From MPNP01 sp026710155 (GTDB taxonomy: Bacteria; Pseudomonadota; Alphaproteobacteria; Rhodobacterales; Rhodobacteraceae), in the NCBI GenBank assembly GCA_965200885.1, contig OZ241737.1, positions 1,240,001 through 1,304,000 on the forward strand: DNA of 64,000 nucleotides, in the 5' to 3' direction. The position numbers and the translations under genes are program-made. Positions 52,226 to 61,963 of the stretch are shown here, in pieces. Within the stretch, counting starts at the first letter, position 1. Every line of letters starts with the position of its first letter. A model generated the notes under the pieces. That model saw only the letters and a list, made by a program, of their open reading frames with translations. It did no database searches and was not told the origin of the DNA.

Positions 52226-52343
52226 ACCATTTGGATTATAGATTGGGGGAGAAAATTGATCGAGAAATGTTACCTTTCCAATAGGGATATTTTGTAATAC
52301 CGTAAGACAACTACCCAAACTGAAGAAGATTAAGGAAAAACAA

Positions 52344-53534
52344 ATGAACATCCATGAATATCAGGCCAAGGAGTTGCTTAGAACTTGTGGAGCACCTGTT
52401 GCAGATGGCAGGGCGGTTCTAAGGGCCGAGGATGCCAAGACGGCCGCGGCTGAATTGGATGGCCCGGTCTGGGTTGTCAAGGCCCAAATACATGCAGGTG
52501 GCAGGGGCAAGGGAACCTTCAAGGAACCTGATGCCGGTTCGGATGGAGGAGTCAGGATAACCCGATCAGTTGAAGCTGCTGCAATTGAGGCCAGAAGAAT
52601 GCTCGGCCGGACATTGGTTACCCACCAGACCGGACCTGCCGGAAAACAGGTCAATCGTATCTATATTGAAGATGGAGCTGAAATCGAAAGGGAACTGTAT
52701 TTGGCCATTCTCTTGGATAGGGTTACCTCGCAGATTTCCTTCGTTTGTTCCACCGAAGGGGGGATGGATATTGAAGATGTTGCGGCCAATGAACCTGACA
52801 GGATTGTAACCTTCCGGATTGATCCGGCAACAGGCATTCAGGGATTTCACGGACGGCGGGCGGCAGCTGCCCTCGGCTTGAGTGGGAAGGCGATCAGGCA
52901 ATGCGTCAAACTTATCCAGTGTCTCTATGGTCTATTTATTGAAAAGGATGCCGAACTTCTGGAAATCAATCCCCTGATTGTTACCAAAAGTGGTGACTTG
53001 AAATGCCTTGATTGCAAGATGGGCTTTGACTCCAATGCGCTCTACAGAAACTCATCGGTTCTGGCCCTTCGAGATGAATCAGAAGAGGATTCAAAGGAAT
53101 TGGAAGCCTCGAAATATGATTTGAACTACATTGCCCTGGACGGCGAAATAGGCTGTATGGTCAATGGAGCAGGTCTTGCCATGGCCACCATGGACATAAT
53201 CAAACTCCATGGTTCCGAACCGGCAAATTTTCTTGATGTTGGTGGTGGTGCCTCCAAGGAGAAGGTTGTTGAGGCGTTCAAGATCATCACTTCCGATCCC
53301 AAGGTCAAGGGAATTCTGGTGAACATTTTCGGTGGCATCATGCGGTGTGATATCATCGCCAACGGTATAGTCGAAGCAGTCAGGGATGTCGGTCTTGGGG
53401 TGCCTTTGGTTGTCAGGCTTGAGGGAACGAATGTCAATGAAGGCAATGCAATAATTGCCGAGAGCGGATTGAATGTCATTGCAGCCAGCAATCTTGGTGA
53501 GGCAGCCCAAAAAATCGTCGAGGCTGTAAAATAG
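52344..53534 (+). CDS. sucC: Succinyl-CoA synthetase beta subunit
   Basis: 396 residues beginning MNIHEYQAKELLRTCGAPVA. ATP-grasp domain with VVKAQIHAGGRGKGTFK, then the C-terminal CoA-ligase domain with GCMVNGAGLAMATMDIIK, NFLDVGGGAS and ILVNIFGGIMRCDIIA. It pairs with SucD for substrate-level phosphorylation. Confidence 0.98.
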   Translation: MNIHEYQAKELLRTCGAPVADGRAVLRAEDAKTAAAELDGPVWVVKAQIHAGGRGKGTFKEPDAGSDGGVRITRSVEAAAIEARRMLGRTLVTHQTGPAGKQVNRIYIEDGAEIERELYLAILLDRVTSQISFVCSTEGGMDIEDVAANEPDRIVTFRIDPATGIQGFHGRRAAAALGLSGKAIRQCVKLIQCLYGLFIEKDAELLEINPLIVTKSGDLKCLDCKMGFDSNALYRNSSVLALRDESEEDSKELEASKYDLNYIALDGEIGCMVNGAGLAMATMDIIKLHGSEPANFLDVGGGASKEKVVEAFKIITSDPKVKGILVNIFGGIMRCDIIANGIVEAVRDVGLGVPLVVRLEGTNVNEGNAIIAESGLNVIAASNLGEAAQKIVEAVK

Positions 53535-53575
53535 GTATCCCTTCAATGGATTTTGTAAAAGAAAGAGAATGATAG

Positions 53576-54460
53576 ATGGCAGTTCTGGTTAATCAAGATA
53601 CGAAAGTCATATGCCAGGGTTTCACTGGTTCCCAAGGGACGTTCCATTCCGAACAGGCAATAGCCTACGGTACCAGAATGGTTGGTGGCGTAACACCAGG
53701 TAAAGGGGATGAGAAGCATCTGGACCTGCCGGTGTTCGATACCGTACATGAAGCCAAGGCAAGTACAGATGCAAACGCCACGGCAATCTACGTGCCGCCG
53801 CCTTTTGCCGCTGATGCAATCATGGAAGCCATTGATGCTGAAATCGAACTGATCGTCTGCATCACCGAAGGGATACCGGTTCTGGACATGATACCTGTCA
53901 AAAGGGCCTTGCTTGGTTCAAAATCCCGTCTGGTTGGACCCAATTGTCCAGGGGTCATTACACCGGATGAATGTAAAATCGGCATTATGCCGGGTCATAT
54001 TCACAAGAAGGGCACTGTTGGTGTTGTTTCCAGATCGGGAACCTTGACCTATGAAGCCGTCAAGCAAACGACCGATATAGGTTTGGGACAGTCAACCTGC
54101 ATCGGTATTGGTGGCGATCCAATCAAGGGAACGGAACACATTGATGCACTTGAGTTGTTTTTGGCCGATGATGAAACAGAATCGATAATCATGATTGGTG
54201 AAATCGGCGGCAGTGCGGAAGAGGAAGCTGCACAATATATTTGTGATGAAGCAAAAAAAGGCAGAAGGAAACCAATCGCCGGATTTGTGGCGGGCCTGAC
54301 AGCACCCCCGGGACGAAGAATGGGACATGCCGGTGCCGTGATATCCGGTGGCAAGGGAGGTGCCGGTGATAAAATAGAGGCAATGAAGAAGGCTGGAATC
54401 ATTATCGCTGATAGCCCCGCAACCCTTGGTGAAGCCGTAATGGAGGCAATCAAGGGCTAA
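53576..54460 (+). CDS. sucD: Succinyl-CoA synthetase alpha subunit
   Basis: 294 residues: CoA-binding QGFTGSQGTFHSEQAI, VGPNCPGVITP, and the phospho-His site region AGLTAPPGRRMGHAGAVISG. It lies 41 bp after sucC. Confidence 0.98.
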   Translation: MAVLVNQDTKVICQGFTGSQGTFHSEQAIAYGTRMVGGVTPGKGDEKHLDLPVFDTVHEAKASTDANATAIYVPPPFAADAIMEAIDAEIELIVCITEGIPVLDMIPVKRALLGSKSRLVGPNCPGVITPDECKIGIMPGHIHKKGTVGVVSRSGTLTYEAVKQTTDIGLGQSTCIGIGGDPIKGTEHIDALELFLADDETESIIMIGEIGGSAEEEAAQYICDEAKKGRRKPIAGFVAGLTAPPGRRMGHAGAVISGGKGGAGDKIEAMKKAGIIIADSPATLGEAVMEAIKG

Positions 54461-54495
54461 TTGAAGTCTGGATTTCACTTGATCTTGGAGATATT

Positions 54496-57444
54496 ATGAC
54501 CGAGAAAATAACCAACAAGAATTTACATTCGACAAGTTTCCTTTCAGGGGGAAATGCTCAATATATTGAATTGCTTCAAAGAAAGTACAATGCCAATCCC
54601 GAATCAGTCGACAAAACCTGGAGAGATTACTTCAATGCAACAGGTTCAAACGATACCCCGAATGGCTCAACCCCCTCCTGGACCAAGCCCAACTGGCCCT
54701 ACATTCCCCGCACGGAAACCCTATCGGCCCTGGATGGTCAATGGCAGTCGGAAATCGAAACATTCGGGCACAAGATAGAAACCAAGCTGAGGACAAAAAT
54801 CGCCTCGGGCGGTATGATGCGGATTGCCGAAGAGGAAATTCACCAGAAAGTCCTGGATTCCATACGAGCACTGATGCTTATCAGGGCATATAGAATAAGG
54901 GGACATCGCATAGCTACTCTGGATCCCCTTGGGCTACATCATCATGTGCCTCATTCCGAGCTTGAACCCTACAATTACGGGTTTACCGACGATGATTTGG
55001 ACCGGCCCATATTCATCGATAATGTCCTTGGGCTTGAAACAGCAACCATGCGGCAAATCCTTGAATTGGTCCGAAGGACATACTGCGGCACCTTTGCCCT
55101 GCAATACATGCATATATCCGATCCTGAACAGTCAGGCTGGCTTAAGGAAAGAATCGAGGGCTACGGAAAGGAAATACAATTCACCTCGGAAGGAAGACGG
55201 GCAATTCTTCAAAAGCTCGTTGAAGCCGAGGGACTGGAGCAGTTTTTCCATGTAAAATATACCGGAACCAAGAGATTTGGCATTGATGGGGGTGAAGCCC
55301 TGATTCCTGCAATGGAACAGATCATCAAGCGTGGTGGTTCACTGGGGATAAGGGAAATTGTCATAGGCATGCCCCACCGGGGGCGTCTGAATGTTCTTGC
55401 CAATGTCATGGGCAAACCCTACAAGGCAATATTGCATGAATTCCAGGGAGGAAGTTACAAACCGGAAGACATTGAGGGATCAGGTGATGTCAAATATCAT
55501 CTGGGCGCTTCCTCGGACCGCGAATTTGATGGCAACAGTGTCCATTTGTCACTAACTGCCAACCCATCACATCTTGAAGCCGTCAATCCTGTTGTGCTCG
55601 GGAAGGTTAGGGCCAAGCAAGACCAGCTGGAAGATCATGACCGAACAAAGGTACTGTCGGTTTTGCTCCATGGCGATGCTGCTTTTGCCGGACAGGGTAT
55701 CGTGGCCGAATGCTTTGGCCTGTCTGGTCTGGACGGTCATGAAACGGGTGGAACCATCCATTTTGTAGTCAACAACCAGATTGGATTTACCACATCACCA
55801 TTTTATTCACGATCCTCACCCTATCCCACAGATATTGGCATGATGATCGAAGCTCCAATTTTTCATGTCAATGGTGATGATCCGGAAGCGGTGGTCCATG
55901 CCGCCAAGGTTGCCACGGAATTTCGTCAGAAATTCCACAAGGATGTCATTATCGACATGTTCTGTTATCGCAGATTTGGTCATAACGAGGGTGATGATCC
56001 CATGTTTACCCAACCAAGGATGTACAGGAACATAAGAAAGCATGAAACCACCCTTGAGATTTACTCCAAGAAACTGACCCAGGAGGGCCTGGTTCCCGAA
56101 AAAGATATTTTCGAAATGAAAACCAAATTCAGGGAAAAACTGGAAAATGAATTGGAGATTGCCAATTCCTACCGTCCCAATGAAGCCGATTGGCTTGATG
56201 GAAAATGGTCTCATCTTCGTACCCTGCCTGAACAATATGAAAGAGGGCGAACAGGTATCAGGGAGGAAGTCATCCAGAAAATCGGCAAGGGGTTGTCCGG
56301 CTGTCCCGATGACTTCAATATCCATCCTACCCTGAAGAGAATTCTGGATGGCAGAAAAAAGGTTTTTGAAACGGGCAGGGGATGTGATTGGGCTATCGGA
56401 GAAGCCTTGGCCTTCGGCAGTTTGTTGCTTGAAGGATATCCAGTCAGGCTTGCCGGTCAGGATAGTACCCGAGGTACCTTCAGCCAACGGCATCTGGCTT
56501 TTATTGATCAGGAATCGGAGGAGAGATACTATCCCCTCAATCATCTGGATAATGATCAGAAATCATTGCAGGTTATTGATTCAATGCTATCCGAATTCGC
56601 CGTGTTGGGTTTTGAATACGGCTATTCATTAACGGAACCGAATGCCCTGGTAATGTGGGAAGCACAATTTGGGGATTTTGCCAATGGTGCCCAGATAATC
56701 TTTGATCAATTCATTGCCTCCGGAGAAAGGAAATGGTTGCGGATGTCGGGGTTGGTTGTACTGCTTCCACATGGATTCGAGGGACAGGGACCCGAACACT
56801 CATCGGCCCGCTTGGAGAGGTTTCTGCAATTATCGGCTGAAGACAACTGGATCGTGGCCAATTGCACAACCCCGGCCAACTACTTCCACATACTCAGGAG
56901 ACAATTGCACCGGGAATTTCGCAAGCCTCTGATCATGATGACACCAAAGTCCCTGCTAAGGCATAAGATGGCGGTTTCCAATCTGGAGGATTTCCATGAA
57001 GGTACAACCTTCCACAGGTTACTGTGGGATGATGCGGAAAAGGGTAATTCAGATACCAATCTGGTTGCAGACAGCAAGATCAGAAAGGTTGTACTAAGTA
57101 GTGGAAAAGTATATTTCGACCTGCTGAATGAAAGGGACAGGAGGGGAATCGATGATGTCTATCTTCTCAGGATAGAACAGCTTTATCCATTTCCGGCGAG
57201 AAGTTTGATTACCGAGTTGGAAAGGTTCAAGAAGGCAGAAATGGTATGGTGTCAGGAAGAACCCAAAAACCAGGGAAGCTGGTCATTTATCGAACCCAAT
57301 CTGGAGTGGGTATTGAACCGTATAAAAGCAAAAACAAAAAGAGTGGAATATGTTGGCAGACAAGCCTCGGCCTCACCTGCCACCGGATTGCTGGAGCAAC
57401 ACCGCAAGGAACAGCAAGAATTAATTGATAAGGCCTTGGAATAG
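54496..57444 (+). CDS. sucA: 2-oxoglutarate dehydrogenase E1 component
   Basis: 982 residues. The N-terminus (SFLSGGNAQYIELLQRKY) has the E2-binding pattern. TPP-binding core: EIVIGMPHRGRLNVLANVM, VHLSLTANPSHLEAVNPVV and LHGDAAFAGQGIVAECFG; C-terminal transketolase-like part: AGQDSTRGTFSQRH and LLPHGFEGQGPEHSSAR. It decarboxylates 2-oxoglutarate. The length is usual for alphaproteobacteria. Confidence 0.98.
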   Translation: MTEKITNKNLHSTSFLSGGNAQYIELLQRKYNANPESVDKTWRDYFNATGSNDTPNGSTPSWTKPNWPYIPRTETLSALDGQWQSEIETFGHKIETKLRTKIASGGMMRIAEEEIHQKVLDSIRALMLIRAYRIRGHRIATLDPLGLHHHVPHSELEPYNYGFTDDDLDRPIFIDNVLGLETATMRQILELVRRTYCGTFALQYMHISDPEQSGWLKERIEGYGKEIQFTSEGRRAILQKLVEAEGLEQFFHVKYTGTKRFGIDGGEALIPAMEQIIKRGGSLGIREIVIGMPHRGRLNVLANVMGKPYKAILHEFQGGSYKPEDIEGSGDVKYHLGASSDREFDGNSVHLSLTANPSHLEAVNPVVLGKVRAKQDQLEDHDRTKVLSVLLHGDAAFAGQGIVAECFGLSGLDGHETGGTIHFVVNNQIGFTTSPFYSRSSPYPTDIGMMIEAPIFHVNGDDPEAVVHAAKVATEFRQKFHKDVIIDMFCYRRFGHNEGDDPMFTQPRMYRNIRKHETTLEIYSKKLTQEGLVPEKDIFEMKTKFREKLENELEIANSYRPNEADWLDGKWSHLRTLPEQYERGRTGIREEVIQKIGKGLSGCPDDFNIHPTLKRILDGRKKVFETGRGCDWAIGEALAFGSLLLEGYPVRLAGQDSTRGTFSQRHLAFIDQESEERYYPLNHLDNDQKSLQVIDSMLSEFAVLGFEYGYSLTEPNALVMWEAQFGDFANGAQIIFDQFIASGERKWLRMSGLVVLLPHGFEGQGPEHSSARLERFLQLSAEDNWIVANCTTPANYFHILRRQLHREFRKPLIMMTPKSLLRHKMAVSNLEDFHEGTTFHRLLWDDAEKGNSDTNLVADSKIRKVVLSSGKVYFDLLNERDRRGIDDVYLLRIEQLYPFPARSLITELERFKKAEMVWCQEEPKNQGSWSFIEPNLEWVLNRIKAKTKRVEYVGRQASASPATGLLEQHRKEQQELIDKALE

Positions 57445-57455
57445 GGATTTGAATT

Positions 57456-58649
57456 ATGTCCATTGAAATTAGGGTACCAACATTGGGTGAAAGTATTACT
57501 GAAGCCACTGTTGGAAATTGGTACAAGTCGACTGGTGATGTCGTGAAGCAGGATGAGGTTGTTTGTGACCTTGATACGGAGAAAGTCGCCATTGAAGTTC
57601 GTGCACCTAAAGGTGGTATCTTGTCTGAAATTTTAGCAGACAAGGGGGAGGATGTTTCCGTTGATGCCCTTTTGGCCATGTTGAGCGAGGGCATGCCCGA
57701 AGGAACTCCACAACCTGTTGTTCCCAAGAAAACCACCGTCAAGGATCCCAAACCCCAGCCCAATGTTCAACCCCAAAGGGAAAAAGCACCTGAAGATGCA
57801 CCATCCGCCAAACGGATAATGGCTGCAAAAGGGATTGATAGAAACACAGTTTCAGGAACTGGTAGGGACGGACGTGTCATGAAACAGGATGTCATTAACC
57901 TGACGGATATTTCTGCCATGCAAAGCCAGTTGCCAGCTGAATCGGCTGGCGGACTGGAAGAGCGCATTCCGATGTCGCGTTTGAGGCAGACCATTGCCAG
58001 CAGGTTGAAGGCGGCCCAGAATGCAGCGGCCATCCTGACGACCTACAATGAGGTTGACATGTCTGAAATCATGCTACTGCGCCAGCAGTACAGTGAAGAC
58101 TTCAGTCAAAAATTCGGCATCAAGCTGGGTTTCATGTCCTTCTTTGTCAAAGCCTGTACAAATGCACTTCTGGAAGTGCCGGAAGTCAACGGTGAGATTG
58201 ATGGTACCGATATTGTATTCCGCAAGTATGTAAACATGGGAATTGCAGTGGGAACACCATCGGGATTGGTCGTACCTGTAATCAAGAACACCCAGAACAT
58301 GAATTTTGGTGAAATTGAATTGGCCATTGCAGACTATGGCAAGAAGGCCAGGGATGGCAAGCTGGCGCTTGATGACATGCAAGGAGGAACATTTTCCATT
58401 TCCAACGGGGGAATTTACGGGTCCCTGATGTCCTCACCCATATTGAATCCTCCACAATCGGGTATTCTTGGGATGCACAAGATTCAGGATAGGCCTGTTG
58501 TCGTTGACGGGAAAATTGAAATCCGGCCGATGATGTACCTTGCCCTTTCCTATGACCATCGAATCGTGGATGGCAAGGGTGCTGTAACATTTCTGGTCAG
58601 GGTCAAGGAAGGTCTTGAAGATCCAAGACGGATGTTGCTTGATATCTAA
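57456..58649 (+). CDS. sucB: Dihydrolipoamide succinyltransferase (E2 of 2-oxoglutarate dehydrogenase)
   Basis: 397 residues: one lipoyl domain (VCDLDTEKVAIEVRAP, lipoyl-Lys at DTEK), a flexible linker, an E3-binding domain (SAKRIMAAKGIDRNTVSGTG) and the catalytic domain ending with SYDHRIVDGKGAVTFLV. It lies 11 bp after sucA. Confidence 0.97.
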   Translation: MSIEIRVPTLGESITEATVGNWYKSTGDVVKQDEVVCDLDTEKVAIEVRAPKGGILSEILADKGEDVSVDALLAMLSEGMPEGTPQPVVPKKTTVKDPKPQPNVQPQREKAPEDAPSAKRIMAAKGIDRNTVSGTGRDGRVMKQDVINLTDISAMQSQLPAESAGGLEERIPMSRLRQTIASRLKAAQNAAAILTTYNEVDMSEIMLLRQQYSEDFSQKFGIKLGFMSFFVKACTNALLEVPEVNGEIDGTDIVFRKYVNMGIAVGTPSGLVVPVIKNTQNMNFGEIELAIADYGKKARDGKLALDDMQGGTFSISNGGIYGSLMSSPILNPPQSGILGMHKIQDRPVVVDGKIEIRPMMYLALSYDHRIVDGKGAVTFLVRVKEGLEDPRRMLLDI

Positions 58650-58739
58650 ATCACCCGTTTTGAGTGCATCTGATTTGCAGGATCATGGCCTGATTCAGAT
58701 TACCTTTGAACACATGAAGAAATTTGAAAAGGAAACACG

Positions 58740-60128
58740 GTGGCTGTTTACGATTTGATTGTTATTGGGGGTGGTCCAGGTGGCTATGTTTGTGCCATCC
58801 GTGCCGGCCAGCTGGGTCTTTCTGTGGCTTGTGTCGAGAGCAGGGAAACTCTTGGTGGGACTTGTCTCAATGTGGGGTGTATTCCATCCAAGGCACTCCT
58901 CCATGCATCCCACCAATACCACGAGGCAATTCATAATTTTCCGAAGGTTGGCATTGTGACTGGTTCAACTTCAATTGATTGGGACAGGATGCTGGCCTAC
59001 AAACAATCAACAATCGATGCCAACACCGGTGGCATAGAATTCCTGTTCAAGAAAAACAAGGTTGACTGGATCAAGGGCAAGGGAGAAATCGTTGAGTCAG
59101 GCAAGGTACGGGTTGAAGACCAAATCTTTGAAACCAGAAACATTGTAATCGCAACCGGTTCGGAACCCAATTCCCTGAAAGGTGTGGAAGTTGATGAAAA
59201 AACAGTGGTTACCTCCACGGGAGCATTGGAATTGTCAGCCATTCCAGCGGAGTTGGTCATTATTGGCGCTGGCGTCATTGGCCTTGAGCTGGGTTCTGTT
59301 TATGCAAGACTGGGATCAAGGGTCACGGTTCTGGAGTATCTCGATGGAATCACACCCGGCATGGATACTGAAGTATCCAAGACCTTTCAGAGAATACTGA
59401 AAAGACAGGGGATTGATTTCAAATTGGGAGTGGAAGTAACCTCTGTTGCCAAGAAGGGCAAGGCCAAAACCGTTGAATTCAAGATCAGAAAAACCGGCAA
59501 GGCGGAAACCATAAAGGCTGACATTGTTCTTCTCTCTACCGGTCGAAGGCCCTATACGGATGGTCTGGGTCTGGAAAAAATTGGTATGGGACTGACCGGA
59601 CAAGGACAGATTGAAGTAGATTCGATTTTCCAGACCAATATCAAGGGAATATATGCCATTGGGGATGTAACACCTGGACCCATGCTGGCGCATAAGGCCG
59701 AGGATGAGGGTATGGCGGTTGCTGAAGAAATTGCAGGCAACAAGGGTCATGTCAATCATGATGTCATTCCATCTGTCATATATACGCAACCGGAGGTGGC
59801 CGCGGTCGGGAAGACCGAGGACCAATTGAAGGAAGAGGGTGTGGATTACAAGATTGGCAAGTTTCCATTCCAGGGCAATGCCCGGGCCAAGTCGATTTTC
59901 CAGGCAAGTGGCTTCGTTAAAATGCTCGCTGACCGCGAAACGGATAAAATTCTGGGCTGTCACATCATTGGCCCTTCGGCCTCGGATTTGATACAGGAGG
60001 TATGCCTCGGCCTGGAGTTTGGAGTCTCGGCTGAAGATATTGCCTTGACATGTCATGGCCACCCCACATATTCCGAGGCTGTAAAGGAGGCTGCACTCGC
60101 TTGTGGTGATGGTGCCATACATGCCTAG
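58740..60128 (+). CDS. lpd: Dihydrolipoyl dehydrogenase
   Basis: 462 residues from a GTG at 58740 (VAVYDLIVIGGGPGGYVCAI) with AAAAGGA upstream. Redox disulfide in GGTCLNVGCIPSKALLHAS, NAD domain VIIGAGVIGLELGSVYARLG and catalytic His-Glu in CHGHPTYSEAVKEA. It is the E3 component reoxidising lipoamide, co-located with sucAB. Confidence 0.97.
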   Translation: MAVYDLIVIGGGPGGYVCAIRAGQLGLSVACVESRETLGGTCLNVGCIPSKALLHASHQYHEAIHNFPKVGIVTGSTSIDWDRMLAYKQSTIDANTGGIEFLFKKNKVDWIKGKGEIVESGKVRVEDQIFETRNIVIATGSEPNSLKGVEVDEKTVVTSTGALELSAIPAELVIIGAGVIGLELGSVYARLGSRVTVLEYLDGITPGMDTEVSKTFQRILKRQGIDFKLGVEVTSVAKKGKAKTVEFKIRKTGKAETIKADIVLLSTGRRPYTDGLGLEKIGMGLTGQGQIEVDSIFQTNIKGIYAIGDVTPGPMLAHKAEDEGMAVAEEIAGNKGHVNHDVIPSVIYTQPEVAAVGKTEDQLKEEGVDYKIGKFPFQGNARAKSIFQASGFVKMLADRETDKILGCHIIGPSASDLIQEVCLGLEFGVSAEDIALTCHGHPTYSEAVKEAALACGDGAIHA

Positions 60129-60186
60129 TATTTCTGACCGGTAATACTATTTCAACAACCTAACAATCAATATTAAGGGGAATTCA

Positions 60187-60504
60187 ATGCCAAAGGAAGT
60201 TTGGGGTTCAAAACATCGGTGTGATAGCTGTGGTACAAAGTTTTATGACATGCAGCGTTACCCTGTCGAGTGCCCGAATTGTGGCTATCAGCTGGAGGTT
60301 TTTTTCAAGGAAGATGTTATCCCTGATGCAAGGGATCAGGAAGGTATTGATCTTGAAATTGACAGTAGCGATGTCACCATGAAGGATGACAATGATGTCA
60401 AAGAAGATGGCATCGAGGATGATAGCGAAGACATTCTGGATAATGATAAGGATACGGTATCCCTTGATGAAATCAAAAACATAACGACAGAAAACACTGA
60501 TTGA
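60187..60504 (+). CDS. TIGR02300-like zinc-ribbon protein with acidic tail
   Basis: 105 residues. Two CxxC pairs (HRCDSCGTKFYDMQRYPVEC and PNCGYQ) form a zinc ribbon in which FYD-x3-P matches the alphaproteobacterial TIGR02300 family. The remaining 60 residues are very Asp/Glu-rich and probably disordered. AAGGGGA precedes the ATG. Function unknown. Confidence 0.75.
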   Translation: MPKEVWGSKHRCDSCGTKFYDMQRYPVECPNCGYQLEVFFKEDVIPDARDQEGIDLEIDSSDVTMKDDNDVKEDGIEDDSEDILDNDKDTVSLDEIKNITTENTD

Positions 60505-60589
60505 CCACTCGATGGTTCAAGCGCCCAAAATATTTTCAAAATCCACTTTACAAAATCATGATTTATCCCAATATTGTCTTGGATGGTTC

Positions 60590-60775
60590 CCATAAAGTCA
60601 CAAGACTGGGATTAATAGGGAATACGGTGAGGTGTAACCAGTAGGTGCCAAGGCCGTAGCTGTCCCCGCAACTGTAAGTGAAAGATACCCTTGTGGAAAC
60701 CACTGGCCTGTAAGGTTGGGAAGGTACAAGGGAACAAAACACACGAGTCAGGAGACCTGCCATCGAAGTTTGTCT
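60590..60775 (+). ncRNA. Cobalamin (AdoCbl) riboswitch
   Basis: The conserved elements appear in order: GGGAATACGGTGAGG, AACCAGTAGGTGCC, CTGTCCCCGCAACTGTAA, AAGTGAAAGATACCC, CCACTGG, AAGGGAACAAAACACACG, and the B12 box GAGTCAGGAGACCTGCC (about 60745-60761). It should repress the downstream corrinoid transporter genes when cobalamin is plentiful. The first helix boundaries are approximate. Confidence 0.93.
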
Positions 60776-61168
60776 TCCGGACGGGGTGTTCCGGGGTGGG
60801 CCAGCAGTTGAATGGATTGCCAATAGCTCCATCCCCATCTCCAAGGATATATTCAACCCCTTTAAGGGACGGTCGAGTTAGAGGTTTGGGAGGATTCTCC
60901 CGGATCACGATGGATTTGGTAAATTCGATGTCAACTTCAAAGCCAGAAGTACAAAATCCGAGTTGGAGTTTCTCGCGGCAATTGCCATTCAATCATGTGG
61001 CATCCAGCAGTTTCAGGGTCGTATGTATTTCTTTGTTGTGTGGCATAAGAGGTATGTTAATGTTATCCCGTCAGATGCAATTTCTTAAAATGGGATGGTG
61101 GGCACTTGTAGAATCTGTAGATGCCTACGAGACCAAGCCATGCAAAGCGTTGGTCTGAGGATGTATAA
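60776..61168 (+). other. Unassigned leader between riboswitch and ABC transporter
   Basis: About 390 bp. A 155-codon frame starts inside the riboswitch and is not protein-like. Another frame has a short protein-like stretch (DGFGKFDVNFKARSTKSELE) without start or ribosome-binding site. It may hold the expression platform, a terminator, or the remains of a gene such as a TonB receptor; I cannot decide. Confidence 0.4.
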
Positions 61169-61963
61169 ATGAATTCCTCATTGCTGTTCGTTAAAAATCT
61201 CAATTACATTCTCAACGATACCATTCTGTTGCAGGATGTATCCTTTGATCTGGAAGAAGGATCAGTTCTTGCGATTGCCGGACCAAATGGGGCTGGCAAA
61301 ACGACCCTGTTGAACCTGCTCAGCGGTATAAGGAATATAACAAAAGGCGATGTCCTGATTCAGGGTCGAAGCATAAAACAGATGTCGGCCCCCGAGCGTG
61401 CTCGTACCATCGCTGTTGTCAGTCAGCAGGAACAACCGGAAGGTTCATTGATGTTACGCGATTACGTCGCATTGGGTCAGGTTCCGATATGGGTTGACCG
61501 TTCCATTGAGGAACATGGAGTTGATTTGGACAGAATCTTGAAATTGACGGGATTGAGTTCATTGGCTGAAAAGCGAATTGAGGTTCTGTCAGGCGGTGAA
61601 CGGCAACGTGCCCACATTGCCAGGGCACTTGCTCAGAATCCATTCCTGCTGTTTCTCGACGAGCCCACCAATCATCTTGATCCAGATGCAAAGAGCCGGA
61701 TTTTGTCGTTGATTGTTGATCTTGGAATCACTGTGGTGATGGTTATTCATGATCTGGTGATGATACCTGTCTTTGCTACCCATGTCGCACTAATGCATTC
61801 TACCAGAATGACTGCATTTGGTCCGGTAAACCAAGTGTTGACTCCCGAGCGGGTCCGTGAAACCTTCGGCGTGGACTATCTGTGTTTTTACCGTGACGGC
61901 CGCATGATCCCGGCCCTTGATATTCGTAATACCAAAGTTTCCAACCAAAGGAGGAATCCATGA
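61169..61963 (+). CDS. Corrinoid (or siderophore) ABC transporter ATP-binding protein
   Basis: 264 residues of the FecE/BtuD type: Walker A IAGPNGAGKTTLLNLLSGI, signature EVLSGGERQRAHIARALAQ, Walker B LLFLDEPTNHLD and the switch His in VIHDL. Riboswitch control argues for vitamin B12/corrinoid uptake rather than iron. It overlaps the next gene (ATGA). Confidence 0.88.
   Translation: MNSSLLFVKNLNYILNDTILLQDVSFDLEEGSVLAIAGPNGAGKTTLLNLLSGIRNITKGDVLIQGRSIKQMSAPERARTIAVVSQQEQPEGSLMLRDYVALGQVPIWVDRSIEEHGVDLDRILKLTGLSSLAEKRIEVLSGGERQRAHIARALAQNPFLLFLDEPTNHLDPDAKSRILSLIVDLGITVVMVIHDLVMIPVFATHVALMHSTRMTAFGPVNQVLTPERVRETFGVDYLCFYRDGRMIPALDIRNTKVSNQRRNP

Noticed and set aside
60691..61158. 155-codon ORF downstream of the lpd region
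   Set aside because: It begins inside the cobalamin riboswitch, has no ribosome-binding site and no protein-like pattern.
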